Shown here: positions 60,699 through 64,000 of the stretch, piece after piece | How the letters are laid out: each line of letters starts with the position of its first letter | Numbering within the stretch: the stretch's first letter is position 1 | Source of the DNA: Magicicada septendecula | Lineage: Eukaryota; Arthropoda; Insecta; Hemiptera; Cicadidae | Length of the DNA stretch: 64,000 bases | Direction: 5' to 3' | Assembly: GCA_034769895.1 (NCBI GenBank) | Contig: CM068373.1 | Location: forward strand, 203,877,964 to 203,941,963 | Notes under the pieces: generated by a model | Told to the model about the DNA's origin: nothing | What the model saw: the letters and a program-made list of their open reading frames with translations, nothing else | Database searches by the model: none | Position numbers and translations under genes: made by a program

Positions 60699-62471
60699 CA
60701 TATAAGCGATGCATAGACGAGATTATCAAGTGCTAACGACAACTGATAAGTTGCTGTGCAACTGATAGAGAATTCATTTAACAACAGTTGACAATTTAAT
60801 TCCAACACAAGTGCTCACACTTCCCTTCGGATTTTCCGCTGCGTCAATCTCTAGTGTGCAATACGAGGGCTACATAAACAGATAAGGTACACTTTAAGCC
60901 GCAGAGGACATAACCTACTTCTCTTATCTGCGTGTGCTATGTGTTAGTAGAAAGAGATGTTTAAAATAAAATAGTATTTTCTGAAAGCACTCAAACGACT
61001 AATGAAACCGTTCTATAAGGTTATCAGTTATAACTCATAACAGAATAATCGTTTTTATCATATTTAAGTAAATAGAGATGAAACTTTAATGATTTTAGCA
61101 AACCTGCAGCATATATAATAATAGGGTATTTCAAATGTTTCTTCTTTTGTCTCTTTTAGTACGCGTTTCTACTTATCTATATGCAGTAAAGGCTTTCACA
61201 TTATTTACACAATAAAGTTGCAATAAATGAATTAGCAAAGTATTCTGTTACTGCAAACCAGCTAATGTGTATACATATTTTTAAGAAATTTGTTGTTTAA
61301 TTTGACAGTCAATTTTTTTTTTTTAAATAACGGCACTAATAAAATATTTTTTAACGTTCTAATTACAATACTGTTTACTATCAAACAAATTAATGTGTTC
61401 TTCTTCAAAGTTTAAATTAGTTTTTAATACTCTTAAATAAGTACTTATGACTATACAAATCAAATAGCCATATAGGCTACTCGAAGGAGGCCCTTCCTGA
61501 AGACCATGTTGGATACCCGGCGGGTTACAACTGGACAATATCGTGATGGAGTTTCCTTTGGTGGAGTTTCCAAAAGTCTTCATATTAATTAGTGTTGACC
61601 AAATAGGAAAGGCAAGTGATTATCTAGCTGAGACGTTAACGTCGATAGCGAGGAGACCACGTGAGTTTATCAACGGGGCATGCCCAAATCACGACTTCTA
61701 GATCACGGAGAAGAAAATCAGGTAGCCGTATGTTTAATATTATTAGTCTGAGGGGGGGGGGTAGTAGACCAATATTCTCCGGCCCGACACTCTTTATGGC
61801 TTTATCCCACCGGCCGAATATTCTACAAAGCATTGTTCCAAGATGCAAGAACGGGAGTTAGTATTTGAGGAGTCCATTTTTGGTTGGATCACGGTAAAAT
61901 CCTGTGTATATCATGTGAGAACATCGCAACGATTAGGGTTCAAATAAAATTCTGCATTCTCAGGAGTCGTCTGCGAAGTCATCGATACGAAATGAGTATT
62001 CGTTAGACGACTACCTTGACTAATAACCCAGTGATTTAAGGAAAAAAGTGCCCAAAAAATCCTACTGATCTCGTTTTTTGTATACAGCTTTATTTCGACA
62101 TCCTGAATAACGTGTAAAAAGTCACAATGCCAATCGTGTACGCATCTTGAGTTCTTAAAGGTCAAAGGTCACAAAAAATGTTTTTTGCAAATACCTCGCT
62201 TCCTATTGGTATGACGACAATAGAGGTGAATATCAAAATTATAGAATTCAATATTCTCTATAAAAAAGGCGCCCTATGCAATTTTCACGTAAAACTAGCC
62301 GTTTCCGCACCACCTTCGAGGTAGAATTTAAGGCGCGTTTTTTTCCATGTCCCAGTAGGCCTAATCCATGTTATGCAGGGTTATGACATTAATAATTAAA
62401 AACGAATTTTAGTGGATTTATAATATAATAAATTAATATAATTAATAAATAAATTAATTAATATCAATTAT

Positions 62472-62564
62472 TGATATTAATATTGATATTAATATTAATA
62501 TTGATATTAATATTAATATTGATATTAATATTAATATTGATATTAATATTAATATTGATATTAA
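62472..62564. repeat. 18 bp minisatellite, unit 2
   Basis: Same unit and copy number as at 56358-56450. Confidence 0.9.
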
Positions 62565-64000
62565 TATATATATATATGTATTATGTATGTGTATATATAT
62601 ATATATATTATAACTCTACTTCTATGCGTTATTGTTATGTCGTGTTGTGTGTGAGTACCTACCTGCTGTCCGATCTTGTGGATTCTTCCGACTAGGGCGT
62701 GTGGATTTTGGATTTGAAGTTCGCAAGCTAGTAATCTCAAATTTATTGCAACAACACACAAAATAGGTTACTTAAAAGGGGGAGAGTTTTGTGAGACTGG
62801 TAGGCTTTATCGTACAACAATAAAACACTGTTATATGGGGTAATAAAACGTTGTTTATTACTCCAACAACACACAAGAATAGAATGGTTAATATTTTATG
62901 GATTTCTTACAGTCTAAACAATGAATCAATGTTTTTCGATTGGTCAATAGTTGAAAGAAACTAAACTCGTTCTTTGGCGAGTTAATTGCAATTTAAATTT
63001 TAATTTATTAATTGATTTGATCTAATTAAATTTTTTAAATTAAATTGAATTTAAATGTTCATGAAACACAATATAAAACTCTGAAATTAATTAGAATAAT
63101 TAATTAAAATGAATTTGACGTGACAGTCTAGTTCACGTTATTTCATTTCTAGTGATTCGACTTCTGATATACTGCAGTATGATCTAATAATTAGATTGTC
63201 AGTTAAGATTTGTATAGCGTTTTTATACTACTTCTATTTCTTAACTATAACTTACTAATGACTTAAACTGCTATACAGATTATCACAATGAATTTACTTT
63301 TTAATTACTAGAGTCTTTGCTTTTTGTTTGGCACCTGAATTATTTGAATTACAATGTTTTAATTGAAAAATAGAAAATTTGGTGTGAAAAATAAATAAGT
63401 GGATTTTGCTTTCCTGTTACTGAAGAGGATGTCGTTCCGATTTGTCCCTCGTCGATTCGAGTCCTTCGCTAGAGAAAATAATCTGCTTTGAGCTGCTGGA
63501 TTCGGTCGTGGAGTTCAAATTTCGGCAACACTCTGCTTCCTTGCTGTTTGTGAATCTTTTAACGTCTGCGGTTGTCTGCTGGAACTGGTTCCTGTCCCTC
63601 GTCGATTCGCACGTTGCACGTCAGCGTGTGTGTGTGTGCTTCGTTCGAGTGGTAGCTCTGCTCGTCAGCTGTTCACCAATGATTTAGACGGCCTCTCTGC
63701 TGTATTCTTGAAGTCTGGTCTTGAAGTCTGGTGGATCTCTTGCGTGCTTATGACTAGCTGGTAGTACACAATAAGGTTGGTTGATGTACTGAAGAGTATC
63801 TCGCCTTTACGCAACAATTACGAGCTATACAGTTGATCTGTAATTACTGTGTTCGTAATTGCGTGTGTGTTGACCACGTAGAGTCTTCTTGTTGATCTTC
63901 ACCACTATGGTTACTAGACGATCGAAGAACTACGTCTTAACTTCGTGAGTACTGGCAAAAGAGTGATGTTTCAGTCAGAAAACACCTCGCTAGTCGGGGC

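Larger units (their letters stand above)
58716..64000. repeat. Direct duplication unit 2 (cut by window end)
   Basis: Matches 52602-57886 at constant offset 6114. I found no mismatch where I compared, and the (GT)n and the minisatellite keep the same lengths. The first unit's junction is ...TATTTAAT/ATAATAAAAC. Confidence 0.93.

Overview
The window looks like repeat-rich eukaryotic, probably arthropod (insect-like), genomic DNA. It is AT-rich, contains spliced gene models and long (CA)n/(TA)n microsatellites, and carries metazoan transposon families: Ty3/gypsy LTR elements primed by initiator tRNA-Met, a ZMYM1-like hAT, RTE-like non-LTR and Penelope-like remnants. Species cannot be named from the sequence. 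No conserved single-copy host gene was recognised; almost everything placed is mobile DNA or duplicated sequence.

Layout. 1-8136: a minus-strand Ty3/gypsy element (LTR-1) with gag, a canonical -1 frameshift signal, pro-pol and a 2.2 kb 5' LTR; its 3' LTR is cut by the window edge. It sits inside an older related plus-strand LTR (8137-9533). 9534-14772: remnants (an LTR with a tRNA-Arg-like primer site, a Penelope GIY-YIG fragment, and an internally deleted gypsy with promoter-bearing 3' LTR). 14773-27323: a 12.55 kb imperfect palindrome (arms about 5.99 and 5.75 kb, 0.81 kb spacer). Each arm carries the same three-exon gene model with phase-compatible splice sites, plus a 94-codon ORF that could be an alternative last exon. 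27324-34427: unassigned DNA, another old LTR (29391-31324), a possible chemoreceptor-like remnant and an RTE-like remnant.

34428-51486 is a three-level nest. A hAT transposon (8 bp target duplication CGCGCGGC) is split by LTR element 2 (target duplication ACAT). Element 2's gag is in turn split by LTR element 3 (target duplication ATAC). Element 2 has gag-like and very acidic ORFs but no recognisable polymerase. Element 3 has no coding capacity. 52602-64000 is a head-to-tail duplication with a 6114 bp period, and even the microsatellites inside it have the same length in both copies.

How the parts work together. LTR-1 supplies gag and pol; element 2 shares its polypurine tract, primer site and LTR architecture, so it could be mobilised in trans by LTR-1 relatives (inference). 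Four LTRs of this group share a stem-loop near the LTR 3' end with compensatory base changes. The palindrome is the least explained object here and the best candidate for something undescribed.
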